Shown here piece after piece: positions 6,697 to 14,950 of a stretch of 32,075 nt of DNA (positions are counted from its first letter, which is position 1; the number at the start of each line of letters is the position of its first letter). The notes beneath the pieces were generated by a model. It saw only the letters and a program-made list of their open reading frames with translations, did not search any database and was not told the origin of the DNA. A program made the translations under genes and the position numbers. The stretch is from Acidimicrobiia bacterium (lineage in GTDB: Bacteria; Actinomycetota; Acidimicrobiia; Acidimicrobiales; CATQHL01). The DNA is taken from positions 1 to 32,075 of the forward strand of contig JAGWAK010000008.1 in the NCBI GenBank assembly GCA_021296435.1, given 5' to 3'.

Positions 6697-7952
6697 TGGG
6701 CGCCCGAACCCGCGGCCGCCTCGGGGGACGTTTCTGGCGACGCCTGCGGCTCGTGCTGATCGCGCTGGGTGCGGCGCTGGCGCTGACCGCCTGCGCAGAC
6801 GAGCACCCTCTGGACACCCTCACCGAGGCCGGCCCCGACGCGCAGGAGATCAACGACCTGTTCTTCCCCGTCCTCGGGGTTGCCATCGTCGTCTTCTTCC
6901 TGGTTCAGGGCGCCATCATCTATATGGTCATGCGCTACCGGGTGCGCCGCAGGGAGGCAGCCGCGGCAGCCGCCGATTCCGACAGCGACGACTTCTACGG
7001 GGACGAGGACTATCCCGAGCAGGTGCACGGCAATCTCCGGCTGGAGCTGGCCTGGACCATCATCCCGACGATCCTGCTGGCGGTCATCTCGGTGTTCACG
7101 CTCATCTCCATCGTGGAGTTGAACGAGGTCACCGCCGCCGAGGACGATCTCCGGGTCACCGTGGTGGGCCAGCAGTGGTGGTGGGAGTTCCAGTACCACC
7201 TGGATGGAGACACGTCCACGCCGCCGGACATCGTGACCGCCAACGAACTCGTGATGCCGGTGCGCCAGCAGGTACCACTGGAGATCACCTCGCGTGACGT
7301 GATCCACTCGTTCTGGATCCCGCAGCTCAACGGCAAGCGCGACGCCGTTCCCGGCCGCACCCATCCATGGGTGATCGAGGCCAACGAGCCGGGCCGCTAC
7401 ATGGGCCAGTGCACCGAGTTCTGCGGGCTCTCACACGCCTACATGCGCATGTACGCCGTCGTGCTGGAGCCCGCCGAGTGGGAGGAGTGGGTGCAGGGCC
7501 AGATGGTGGACGCCGCGCCGCTGCAGCCCGGCGAGCCGGGCTACGACGGCCAGGAGGTCTTCCTGGCGAATTGCGCCAACTGTCACGTCGTCAACGGCGT
7601 GACCGATGTGGACCTCGACGACCAACTCGACGGCATGGACGACTACGCCGGGGGGAACACGATTACCTCGGCGCTGGTGGCAGGTGCCGCGCCCAATCTG
7701 ACGCACCTGGCCAGCCGCACGACGTTCGCCGGCTCCATCTTCGAACTCTACGAGGATCGTGCCGAGCGGATCCCCTATCTCGAGGTGGCCGTTCGGGGCG
7801 ACCTGAACCGCGGCGACCTGGAGGCCTGGATCCGCGATGCGCCCGATCGGAAGGCGAACGACGCCGACGGCGCCCGCGGCATGACCGCCTTCCCGGGTCT
7901 CACCGAGGGCGAAATCGACGCGCTGGTCGAATACCTGATGACCCTGCGCTAG
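6693..7952 (+). CDS. coxB: caa3-type cytochrome c oxidase subunit II with fused cytochrome c domain
   Basis: The 419-residue lipoprotein begins with a basic n-region and a lipobox LTAC (C34). Two membrane helices follow (about 55-80 and 118-140), then the CuA cupredoxin domain with WWWEFQY (162-168) and ligands H205, C240, E242, C244, H248 and M251 (CTEFCGLSHAYM). After a linker comes a class I cytochrome c domain with CANCH (C294, C297, H298) and a probable distal ligand M397 (GMTAFPG). It receives electrons from cytochrome c or a bc complex and passes them to heme a in CoxA. ATG 6693 overlaps the previous stop; the second ATG at 6696 is equally possible. The fused heme c makes this a caa3-type enzyme. 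Confidence 0.96.
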   Translation: MMGARTRGRLGGRFWRRLRLVLIALGAALALTACADEHPLDTLTEAGPDAQEINDLFFPVLGVAIVVFFLVQGAIIYMVMRYRVRRREAAAAAADSDSDDFYGDEDYPEQVHGNLRLELAWTIIPTILLAVISVFTLISIVELNEVTAAEDDLRVTVVGQQWWWEFQYHLDGDTSTPPDIVTANELVMPVRQQVPLEITSRDVIHSFWIPQLNGKRDAVPGRTHPWVIEANEPGRYMGQCTEFCGLSHAYMRMYAVVLEPAEWEEWVQGQMVDAAPLQPGEPGYDGQEVFLANCANCHVVNGVTDVDLDDQLDGMDDYAGGNTITSALVAGAAPNLTHLASRTTFAGSIFELYEDRAERIPYLEVAVRGDLNRGDLEAWIRDAPDRKANDADGARGMTAFPGLTEGEIDALVEYLMTLR

Positions 7953-8028
7953 ACAGCACGGAGCAGCGACGGAGAGAATCCGAGGCCACAGCGAGAACCA
8001 GATACCCAGAGAGATTCCGGCAGCCACC

Positions 8029-10095
8029 ATGACCACCACTTCCGAACCCCCGCTGCAACTCACCGCAGGCGAGCAGCTGGTGCGACCCTCGACGTCGCTC
8101 GGGGTGTTGTCGCGACCGAAGGGCGACACAGGCTGGCAGAGTTGGCTCTTCACCGTCGATCACAAGCGCATCGGCATCATGTACGGCGCCGCAGCCCTGC
8201 TGTTCCTGGTCATGGGCGGGGTCGAGGCGCTGCTGATCCGGCTGCAGTTGGCCGTGCCCGGCGGCAGCGTGCTCAGCGAGGACGCCTACAACCAGGTCTT
8301 CACCATGCATGGGGTCACGATGGTGTTCCTGGTCATCATGCCGATGGCCGCCGCCTTCGCCAATTATCTGCTGCCGCTGCAGATCGGCGCCCGGGACGTC
8401 GCCTTCCCCCGACTCAACGCCTTCAGCCTCTGGTGTTTCCTGGCCGGGGGCATCTTCCTGAATACCTCGTGGTTCCTCGGCGGCGCCCCCGACGGCGGCT
8501 GGTTCGGCTACGCGCCCAACAGCGGCCTCGTCTACTCGCCGAGCAACGGCATGGACTTCTACGCCCTGGGTCTGCAGATCGCCGGCATCGCCTCGCTGGT
8601 CAGCGCCATCAACCTCATCACGACGGTGCTCAACATGCGTGCTCCGGGCATGACCCTGTTCCGGATGCCAGTGCTCAGCTGGATGCTGCTCGTGGTGCAG
8701 TTCCTGCTGCTGTTCGCCATCCCCGTGATCACCGTCGCACTGTTCCTGCTCAGCTTCGATCGGCTCTTCGACGCCAACTTCTTCAATGTGGCCGCCGGTG
8801 CCGACCCCCTGCTCTGGCAGCATCTCTTCTGGATCTTCGGCCATCCCGAGGTGTACATCCTCATCCTGCCTGCCTTCGGCATCATGTCCGAGGTCATCCC
8901 GACCTTCAGCCGTAAGCCCATCTTCATCGCCATCGGCTTCATGGGCTGGGGCGTGTGGGCCCACCACATGTTCACCTCCGGGATGGGGCCTGTCTCGGTG
9001 GCGGCCTTCTCACTCTCCACCATGTTCATCGCCGTGCCCACAGGGGTGAAGATTCTCAACTGGCTGGCAACCATGTGGGGCGGCAGGATTCGTTTCACCA
9101 CGGCGATGCTGTACTCGGTGGGAGCAGTTGCGATGTTCACCATCGGCGGTCTGTCGGGTGTGACTCACGCCGTCGCGCCCGCGGACACGCAGCAGACCGA
9201 TACCTACTACATCGTCGCCCACTTCCATTATGTGATCTTCGGGGGCTCCCTCATGGGGATGCTCTCGGGCATCTACTTCTGGTGGCCGAAGATGTTCGGG
9301 CACAAGCTCGACGAGAAGCTCGGCAAGATCGGGTTCTGGGTCCTGCTCATCGGTTTCAACCTCACGTTCGGGCCGATGCACATACTGGGTCTGCAGGGCA
9401 TGTCGCGCCGCATTCACAGTTACGCCGCCGATTCCGGATTCAATCTGTGGAATCTGTTCGCAACCGTGGGTTCCTTCGTCATCGCCGTGGGTGTTCTGCT
9501 GTTCTTCTGGAACATCGGCGTCAGCCGCCGGCGCGCCCGCGGCGCGCCACCGGTGGGCCCCGACCCGTGGGACGCCCGCGGCCTGGAGTGGATGACCGCC
9601 TCGCCGACACCCACCCACAACTTCGACCGCGACATCACCGTCACGCGCCAGGACGAATTCTGGCACCGCAAGTGGCGCATCGGCGATGACGGCAAGGTGA
9701 CGCGCATTGCCCGGTCGGAGGATGTGGCGCATGACGGCAGCGCCACCGACGTGCACCTGCCCTCACCCTCGTACTGGCCGTTCGTCGTCGCCCTCGGGCT
9801 GCCCCTGGTGGCCTACGGGCTCATCTACAACCTGTGGATCACCGGTCTGGGCGCGCTGGTGATCCTGGGCGGTCTGTACGCCTGGGTGTTCGAACCGCCC
9901 GACGATCCCGAGGCCCACGCGCACGACGACCACCACGACGCCGACCCTTCGGACGACTCCGGTAACGGCGCCTCGGGCGGCGGAACGTCCCCGAACGGTG
10001 ACGGTGAGCCCGACAGCGGTGACGGCACGCGCCAGTTGGCCGAAGCGGGAGTCGCCGGCGGTCCGTCCGCGCAGGCCACCGAGGAGCAACCGTGA
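8029..10095 (+). CDS. coxA: Cytochrome c oxidase subunit I, catalytic, with CtaF-like C-terminal extension
   Basis: The 688-residue catalytic subunit reduces oxygen and pumps protons. All ligands are present: H94 (TMHGV), the CuB ligand H272 with Y276 (GHPEVY), H312 and H313 (AHHMF), and H398/H400 (HFHYV). The proton-channel glutamate E274 is also present. After the DPWDARGLEWMTASPTP block the chain continues beyond the usual end with a PSYWPFVVALGLP helix pair (about 586-630), similar to actinobacterial subunit IV, and a tail rich in Asp, His and Gly. The ATG at 8029 follows a 76-base gap after coxB with no strong Shine-Dalgarno. The GTGA overlap at its end couples it to coxC. Confidence 0.97.
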   Translation: MTTTSEPPLQLTAGEQLVRPSTSLGVLSRPKGDTGWQSWLFTVDHKRIGIMYGAAALLFLVMGGVEALLIRLQLAVPGGSVLSEDAYNQVFTMHGVTMVFLVIMPMAAAFANYLLPLQIGARDVAFPRLNAFSLWCFLAGGIFLNTSWFLGGAPDGGWFGYAPNSGLVYSPSNGMDFYALGLQIAGIASLVSAINLITTVLNMRAPGMTLFRMPVLSWMLLVVQFLLLFAIPVITVALFLLSFDRLFDANFFNVAAGADPLLWQHLFWIFGHPEVYILILPAFGIMSEVIPTFSRKPIFIAIGFMGWGVWAHHMFTSGMGPVSVAAFSLSTMFIAVPTGVKILNWLATMWGGRIRFTTAMLYSVGAVAMFTIGGLSGVTHAVAPADTQQTDTYYIVAHFHYVIFGGSLMGMLSGIYFWWPKMFGHKLDEKLGKIGFWVLLIGFNLTFGPMHILGLQGMSRRIHSYAADSGFNLWNLFATVGSFVIAVGVLLFFWNIGVSRRRARGAPPVGPDPWDARGLEWMTASPTPTHNFDRDITVTRQDEFWHRKWRIGDDGKVTRIARSEDVAHDGSATDVHLPSPSYWPFVVALGLPLVAYGLIYNLWITGLGALVILGGLYAWVFEPPDDPEAHAHDDHHDADPSDDSGNGASGGGTSPNGDGEPDSGDGTRQLAEAGVAGGPSAQATEEQP

Positions 10096-10733
10096 CCGAC
10101 GTCGCCGATCCCGAAGCGGCCAGGACCGCCCCGGCCTCGACCGGCCACGAGGCCGCCGCGCATCCGCCCACGACCACGGGCCTGACGCACAACAAGGTGG
10201 CGATGTGGCTGTTCCTGGGGTCGGAGTGTCTGCTGTTCGGCGCCCTCATCACCACCTACATGTTCGCCAAGTCGCGGCTGCCGGCCGGCGAGATAGGCCC
10301 GAACGACGTGTTCGACATCCCGTTCACGTCGGTGAGTTCGTTCGTGCTGCTGATGAGTTCGCTGACCATGGTGCTGGCGCTGTCGGCCCTCACCCGTGGC
10401 GAGGAACGGACCTTCCGGGTGTGGATCGCGGCCACGGCGCTGCTCGGCGGCACGTTCATTGCCGGGCAGGTCTACGAGTTCACCGTCTTCTACAACCTCG
10501 GACTCGGCTACACCACCAACATCTTCGGGTCGGCCTTCTACACCCTCACCGGGTTCCACGGCGCCCACGTCACCATCGGCATCGTGATGCTGATGTCGGC
10601 GCTGGTGGCCAGCCTGCGCGGCCGCCTGAGCGCCCGGAATGCCGAGACCGTCGAGCTCATCGGCCTGTACTGGCACTTCGTCGACATCGTGTGGATTCTC
10701 ATCTTCACGGTCATCTACCTGTTCCCGCAGTAG
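10092..10733 (+). CDS. coxC: Cytochrome c oxidase subunit III
   Basis: The 213-residue membrane protein has five helices and typical motifs: WLFLGSECLLFGALITTY with the conserved helix Glu, GFHGAHVTIG and the terminal YWHFVDIVWILIF. Subunit III stabilises the active site of subunit I and its proton uptake. The GTG start overlaps the coxA stop by four bases, so it is translated by coupling. It is the canonical counterpart of the divergent gene at 5191 and a useful reference for that comparison. Confidence 0.95.
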   Translation: MTDVADPEAARTAPASTGHEAAAHPPTTTGLTHNKVAMWLFLGSECLLFGALITTYMFAKSRLPAGEIGPNDVFDIPFTSVSSFVLLMSSLTMVLALSALTRGEERTFRVWIAATALLGGTFIAGQVYEFTVFYNLGLGYTTNIFGSAFYTLTGFHGAHVTIGIVMLMSALVASLRGRLSARNAETVELIGLYWHFVDIVWILIFTVIYLFPQ

Positions 10734-10747
10734 AGAGGCGCCGTTTC

Positions 10748-11125
10748 ATGACGCAGACACAGTCGGCGCAGCCCGAGGTCCCCGCCGAGGCCACGCCGCC
10801 CGACGTCGCCGCCGACGGCGACGACCACGGCGAGCACCACGACCACCCCTCGGATCGCCAGTACGTCAAGATCGCCCTAATCCTGGGCGGGCTCACCGCG
10901 CTCGAGGTCTTCACCTACTTCGAGTCGGTGCACAATCTCGGCGACGCCGCGATCTACGTAGTCCTGATCGTGTTGATGATCCTGAAGTTCATCTACGTGG
11001 TTGCCTGGTTCATGCACCTGAAGTTCGATTCGGTGCTGTTCAGGCGCGTCTTCGTGGCGGGCATCGTGCTGGCGCTCGGGGTCTATCTGGTCATGCTGAC
11101 CGCCTTCCGAATCTGGGGAGTCTGA
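10748..11125 (+). CDS. coxD: Cytochrome c oxidase subunit IV, prokaryotic type
   Basis: The 125-residue protein has a His/Asp-rich N-terminus (DGDDHGEHHDH) and three membrane helices, including LIVLMILKFIYVVAWFMHLK, the hallmark of the small COX4_pro/CyoD-like subunit. It follows coxC after 14 bases, with GAGAGG upstream of the ATG at 10748. The frame continues further upstream, but that part lies opposite coxC and is not used. The role is structural within the oxidase. The His-rich N-terminus resembles the tail of the unknown membrane protein at 5863. Confidence 0.9.
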   Translation: MTQTQSAQPEVPAEATPPDVAADGDDHGEHHDHPSDRQYVKIALILGGLTALEVFTYFESVHNLGDAAIYVVLIVLMILKFIYVVAWFMHLKFDSVLFRRVFVAGIVLALGVYLVMLTAFRIWGV

Positions 11126-11146
11126 TCCCGCCTCCGGGGGTGGGCT

Positions 11147-12073
11147 ATGCGGGAATTCATCGATTACGACCTGTGGGGCTGGACACCGCACCCTGAGGTC
11201 TGGGTGATCGTCCTGGCGGCGCTTGCTGTCGGGCGCTACGTGGCGCGGGTGCTGGCCCCGGCGGCCGGCGAGGTCATCGAGCGGCGCCGCAAGTTCTGCT
11301 ACCTGGGGGCGGTCGGCCTGCTCTGGCTCGCCAGCGACTGGCCCATCCACGACATCTCTGAGGAGTACCTGTACTCGGTCCACATGGTGCAGCACCTTCT
11401 GATCACTCTGGTGGTGCCACCGCTGCTGCTGCTGGCCACCCCCGAATGGATCGCCCGGCGGGTCACCGATCCTTCCCGGCCGCTGGCGCGACGCCTGCTG
11501 CGTCCGGTCGTCGTGGGTGTGACCTTCAACGTGGTCGTGGCGATCACGCACATCCCGTGGGTCGTGAACACCAGCGCCAGCAACGGCGTCTTCCACTATG
11601 CGGCACACCTCGCGCTGTTCGTCACGGCGATCGCCATGTGGATGCCGGTCTGCGGGCCGTTCGAGGAGCTGCGCCTGCAGCCGCTGTCGAAGATGTTCTA
11701 CCTGTTTGCCATGTCGGTTCTGCCCACGGTCCCGGCGGGATTCCTGACCTTTGCGCAGACCACCATCTACGACGCCTACGACACACCGCTGCGGCTGTGG
11801 GGCGTGACGGTGGCCAACGACCAGCAGATGGCGGGACTCATCATGAAGATTGTCGGCGGGCTGTACCTGTGGACCATCATCGCCGCGGTGTTCTTCCGCT
11901 GGTCGGCCCGTCAGCGCGCCGCCGACGGGGCCACCGCCGCCGGTACGCCGGTCTCCGGCGAGGACGGCGCTGTGCCCGAGCCCGCCCGGGCCGCCGCCGA
12001 CACGCTCACCTACTCGCAGGTGGTTGAGGCCTTCGAGCAGGCCGGCGAGCCGCCCAGCGAGTACCGCAACTGA
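11147..12073 (+). CDS. ctaG: Cytochrome c oxidase assembly protein, caa3_CtaG family
   Basis: The 308-residue membrane protein has about seven helices and typical CtaG features: DWPIHDISEEYLYSVHMVQH with closely spaced histidines, PPLLLLATPEW, HIPWVVNTSASN and a later ANDQQMAGLIMKI. In Bacillus and actinobacteria this family is needed for caa3 oxidase formation, probably at the copper-insertion stage. The ATG at 11147 lies 21 bases after coxD with a G-rich site upstream. The C-terminus is a soluble Ala-rich tail. It is the last recognisable oxidase gene; the Rieske oxygenase follows after 17 bases. Confidence 0.92.
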   Translation: MREFIDYDLWGWTPHPEVWVIVLAALAVGRYVARVLAPAAGEVIERRRKFCYLGAVGLLWLASDWPIHDISEEYLYSVHMVQHLLITLVVPPLLLLATPEWIARRVTDPSRPLARRLLRPVVVGVTFNVVVAITHIPWVVNTSASNGVFHYAAHLALFVTAIAMWMPVCGPFEELRLQPLSKMFYLFAMSVLPTVPAGFLTFAQTTIYDAYDTPLRLWGVTVANDQQMAGLIMKIVGGLYLWTIIAAVFFRWSARQRAADGATAAGTPVSGEDGAVPEPARAAADTLTYSQVVEAFEQAGEPPSEYRN

Positions 12074-12078
12074 CGGAG

Positions 12079-12084
12079 AGGAGG
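12079..12084 (+). promoter_or_regulatory. Shine-Dalgarno AGGAGG selecting GTG 12091
   Basis: AGGAGG lies within GGAGAGGAGG (12075-12084). It touches the TTG at 12085 but is 6 bases from the GTG at 12091, so the GTG is the likely start of the Rieske gene. Confidence 0.75.
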
Positions 12085-12090
12085 TTGGCT

Positions 12091-13281
12091 GTGAGTTCTG
12101 AGGACGGCTTCCTGGCGGCGCTCGAGGCATCGACGGTCGATGTCAACGAGGCGATCACCCTGCCCCCCGCCTGTTACACCTCCGAGGAGTTCCTGGCCTT
12201 CGAGCGGCAGGCCATCTTCGAGAGGGATTGGTTGTGCATCGGTCACGAGGGCCAAATCCCGAACGTCGGTGACTACTTCTGCGTCCAGCTGTTCGAAGAG
12301 CCGCTCGTCGCCGTGCGCGGCACCGACGACCTGGTGCGTGTCATGTCCTCGGTGTGTCGCCACCGGGGCATGGTCGTCGCCGAGGGCTCGGGCCACGGAG
12401 CCAACTTCCGCTGCCCGTACCACTTCTGGGTCTACGGCCTCGACGGTCAGCTGCTCGGAGCGCCGGCGATGGAACAGCGCGCCGACTTCGACAAGTCCTG
12501 CCTGGGGCTCCCGCAGCTCAAGACCGAGTTCTGGAACGGGTTCATCTTCGTCAGCTTCAACGACGAGGCCCCGCCGCTCGTCCCCACGCTCGGAGGCCTC
12601 GACGGCATCCTCCGCAACTACCACCTCAGCGGGACGGTCTGGATCGACGGCGGGCACTTCGACGACCTCCCGTGGAACTGGAAGGTGATGCTGGAGAACT
12701 TCGTGGACGGTTATCACAACAACCGGCTGCACAGCGGGATCGGCGACGTCATGCCGTGCAGCGACGCCACGTTCGTGCCCTTCGACCCCGAGCGGGACAA
12801 CCACATCTCGCGCTCGAACCGCACCCTCCGCCAGGACGCCTCGTTCAACCTGACGCGGGAGCCGCTGTTCCCGGTGTTCCCGCATCTGTCCACCGAGGAT
12901 CGTTGGCACTGGAACTTCGCGCTCGTACCGCCGATGTTGGCGCTGGCGATCGTTCCGGATCAGGTGGCGTACTTCACCATCTTCCCCAACGGGGCGAACA
13001 GCATCTCCATCCAGATCGGCTACCTCTTCCACCCCAAGGTCGTCGAGATGCCGATGTTCGACGTCCGCCTGGCGCAGGCCAAGGCCGACGTGGACAACTT
13101 CAACGGTGCCGACATCCACGCCGACACCATGGTCCAGGTGGGGCTCCGCTCACGCTTCGCGCCGAGGGGCCCGTACTCGTGGCAGGAGGCGACCCTGCAG
13201 CAGATCAACAGCTGGCTCGTCAAGCGCTACCGCGACCACTACCGGCGCGATCCCGCCCCGGTGCGGGCGGCCGGTCTGTAG
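12091..13281 (+). CDS. Rieske non-heme iron oxygenase, large subunit (bridging Asp)
   Basis: The 396-residue protein has an N-terminal Rieske domain with CRH (near residue 89) and CPYH, 16 residues between them, binding a 2Fe-2S cluster. The catalytic domain has NWKVMLENFVDGYHNNRLH, where two His bind iron and the Asp three residues before the first His is the usual electron bridge. Enzymes of this family hydroxylate or N/O-demethylate small molecules, using electrons from a separate reductase not encoded here. It is paralogous to the gene at 14951 (shared DVNEA, LPP, VGDYF and MSSVC blocks). The short gap after ctaG suggests readthrough from the oxidase operon. Substrate unknown. Confidence 0.9.
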   Translation: MSSEDGFLAALEASTVDVNEAITLPPACYTSEEFLAFERQAIFERDWLCIGHEGQIPNVGDYFCVQLFEEPLVAVRGTDDLVRVMSSVCRHRGMVVAEGSGHGANFRCPYHFWVYGLDGQLLGAPAMEQRADFDKSCLGLPQLKTEFWNGFIFVSFNDEAPPLVPTLGGLDGILRNYHLSGTVWIDGGHFDDLPWNWKVMLENFVDGYHNNRLHSGIGDVMPCSDATFVPFDPERDNHISRSNRTLRQDASFNLTREPLFPVFPHLSTEDRWHWNFALVPPMLALAIVPDQVAYFTIFPNGANSISIQIGYLFHPKVVEMPMFDVRLAQAKADVDNFNGADIHADTMVQVGLRSRFAPRGPYSWQEATLQQINSWLVKRYRDHYRRDPAPVRAAGL

Positions 13282-13291
13282 GCCGCGGCGC

Positions 13292-13314
13292 GCCGCCGGG
13301 GGGTCGCCGGCGGC
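13292..13314 (+). terminator. GC-rich hairpin after the first Rieske gene
   Basis: GCCGCCGG pairs perfectly with CCGGCGGC across a 7-base loop, 11 bases after the stop. No T tract follows, so if it terminates it does so in the actinobacterial GC-hairpin manner. It could separate the oxidase/Rieske transcript from the DUF1989 gene. Confidence 0.4.
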
Positions 13315-13418
13315 TCAGCCGATGACATCCGCCCATGGCTCGACGAGACGCTAGAACGGCAGGAGGGCCGGCGGCCGAGGTATGACAGGCCGCAAGCCGG
13401 CGACCTGGAGGAGGACCG

Positions 13419-14021
13419 ATGGCGCCGACCGACGGATTGGACATCGTTCCCGCGACCCGCGGCAAGGGATGGCTCGTCGCGGCCGGCCAGCGGGTGGCGG
13501 TCGTCGACGTCGAGGGTTGTCAAGTGGTCGACCTGTTCGCGTTCTGTGCCGCTGATCCCACCGAGCACCTCAGCGCCGGCCATACGAGGGTCACGCGTCG
13601 CCGGATGTTCCCGGGGGTCGGTGAGGCGTTTGTGACCGACCGGCGCAGACCGATCCTGACGTTGCTGGAGGACACCTCACCGGGCTATCACGACATGCTG
13701 GTCGCGGCCTGCGACAGGCGCCGCTACGAATTACTCGGACATCCCGATCACCGGAACTGCGCCGACAATCTCGCCGAGGCACTGTCGACGCTGGGTGTCG
13801 ACCTTAACCTGGTTCCCCAGCCGGTCAACCTGTTCAGCCGCATCCCGATCACCCCCGCCGGTGATCTGGACTTCCAGCCCGCGGCCACGCGGCCCGGTGA
13901 TCGGATCGTGTTCCGGGCCGAGCGAGACATCCTGCTGGTCGGCTCCTCATGCCCGATGGATCTCAATCCCATCAGCGGTGGCCGTCCCACGGCGTTCGGC
14001 GTGGAGATCACCGATGGGTGA
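13419..14021 (+). CDS. DUF1989 (urea carboxylase-associated) family protein
   Basis: The 200-residue protein has the DUF1989 pattern: an N-terminal GQRVAVVDVEGCQVVDLF, the core GYHDMLVAACDRRRYELLG and then HPDHRNCADNL, with His and Cys residues suited to metal binding, and a C-terminal SSCPMDLNPISGG. Some members are carboxyguanidine deiminase subunits acting with urea/guanidine carboxylase, while others sit beside aminomethyltransferases. No carboxylase is present here, so the substrate is open. GGAGGAGG lies 4 bases before the ATG at 13419. It overlaps the flavin oxidoreductase gene by 8 bases. It probably works with the flanking oxygenases on a nitrogen-containing compound, which is inference. 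Confidence 0.85.
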   Translation: MAPTDGLDIVPATRGKGWLVAAGQRVAVVDVEGCQVVDLFAFCAADPTEHLSAGHTRVTRRRMFPGVGEAFVTDRRRPILTLLEDTSPGYHDMLVAACDRRRYELLGHPDHRNCADNLAEALSTLGVDLNLVPQPVNLFSRIPITPAGDLDFQPAATRPGDRIVFRAERDILLVGSSCPMDLNPISGGRPTAFGVEITDG

Positions 14022-14931
14022 TCCCCGGCAATGGCCGCGGCTCGGGGTGGACCTCCCGCAGATCCACGGCCCGACACCGGGTCACGCTGACGCCGTGCGA
14101 GAGTTCGCGGTTCGGGCCGAGGAACTCGGATTCGACGCCTGCTGGGTCCACGAGGGGGCGCTGGGGCCGGTGCCCTCGCTGGAGCCCGTCACATTGCTTG
14201 GGTTCGTCGCGGCCGTCACCGGTCGCGTCCGGCTCGGCACGTCTGTCGTGCTGGCGTCGCTGCGCCAGCCGCTCCCGCTTGCACGAGCCATGGCCACGGT
14301 GGATCGGCTCTCGCAGGGTCGTCTCATCGCCGGCCTCGCCCTCGGCCCACGGTCCGCTGCCGGCGTCTACGGAACCGGCGACGAGCGTCCCGGCGAGCGC
14401 TTCAGTGAGTTGGTCGATCTGCTGCGGGCGGCGTGGGGCGACGATCCCGTGGCGCATCGCGGTCGCCGGTGGTCGGTCACCGATGTCTCCGTTCAGCCCA
14501 AGCCGTGGCAGCGCCCGGGTCCGCCGCTCTGGCTCGGCGGGCGGAGTCGGGGCGCGTTGCGCCGAGCGGCTGCACTGGGTGATGGCTGGATCGGGTCGGG
14601 GGTCTCCTCGATCGAGGAGTTCGCGCACGACGTCGAGGAGTTGCGGGGGCTGCTCGACGACGCGGGTCGCCCGGTTGGCGGGCTGGCGATCGCCCGACGC
14701 TGCTACGTCGTGCTGGGCGATGACCTGAACGCCGCCCGGGATCGGCACTGGGCCTGGTTCCAGGCGGTCTACGGTGACGGAGATCTGGGAGACCGGGCCC
14801 TATTCGTCGGGAGGGTCGCGGAGTTGCGCGCCGCAATCGATGAGTTGGGACAGGCGGGAGCAACCGATCTGATCCTCAGCTTCTTGGAGCGCCCCGGGGA
14901 GCACCTCGAGAAGCTGTCGCAACTACTGTGA
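14014..14931 (+). CDS. Luciferase-like (LLM class) flavin-dependent oxidoreductase
   Basis: The 305-residue protein has the bacterial luciferase-like barrel: GVDLPQIHG at strand 1, RAEELGFDACWVHE, TGRVRLGTSVV, ATVDRLSQGRLIAGLALG and KPWQRPGPPLWLGG. Such enzymes use FMN or F420. The ATG at 14014 overlaps the DUF1989 stop, which supports coupling and rejects a longer frame beginning at 13795 that is antisense-like inside the DUF1989 gene. The TGRVRLGT and PPLWLGG motifs are shared by monooxygenases and by F420-dependent enzymes of actinobacteria, so the cofactor cannot be told. It sits between the DUF1989 gene and the second Rieske gene in one probable transcript. Confidence 0.88.
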   Translation: MGDPRQWPRLGVDLPQIHGPTPGHADAVREFAVRAEELGFDACWVHEGALGPVPSLEPVTLLGFVAAVTGRVRLGTSVVLASLRQPLPLARAMATVDRLSQGRLIAGLALGPRSAAGVYGTGDERPGERFSELVDLLRAAWGDDPVAHRGRRWSVTDVSVQPKPWQRPGPPLWLGGRSRGALRRAAALGDGWIGSGVSSIEEFAHDVEELRGLLDDAGRPVGGLAIARRCYVVLGDDLNAARDRHWAWFQAVYGDGDLGDRALFVGRVAELRAAIDELGQAGATDLILSFLERPGEHLEKLSQLL

Positions 14932-14950
14932 CCCGAGTCAGGAGACTGCG

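Noticed and set aside
13282..13418. Guanidine or other riboswitch before the DUF1989 gene
   Set aside because: The 137-base gap holds only a simple GC hairpin and a Shine-Dalgarno; no conserved riboswitch core was recognised.
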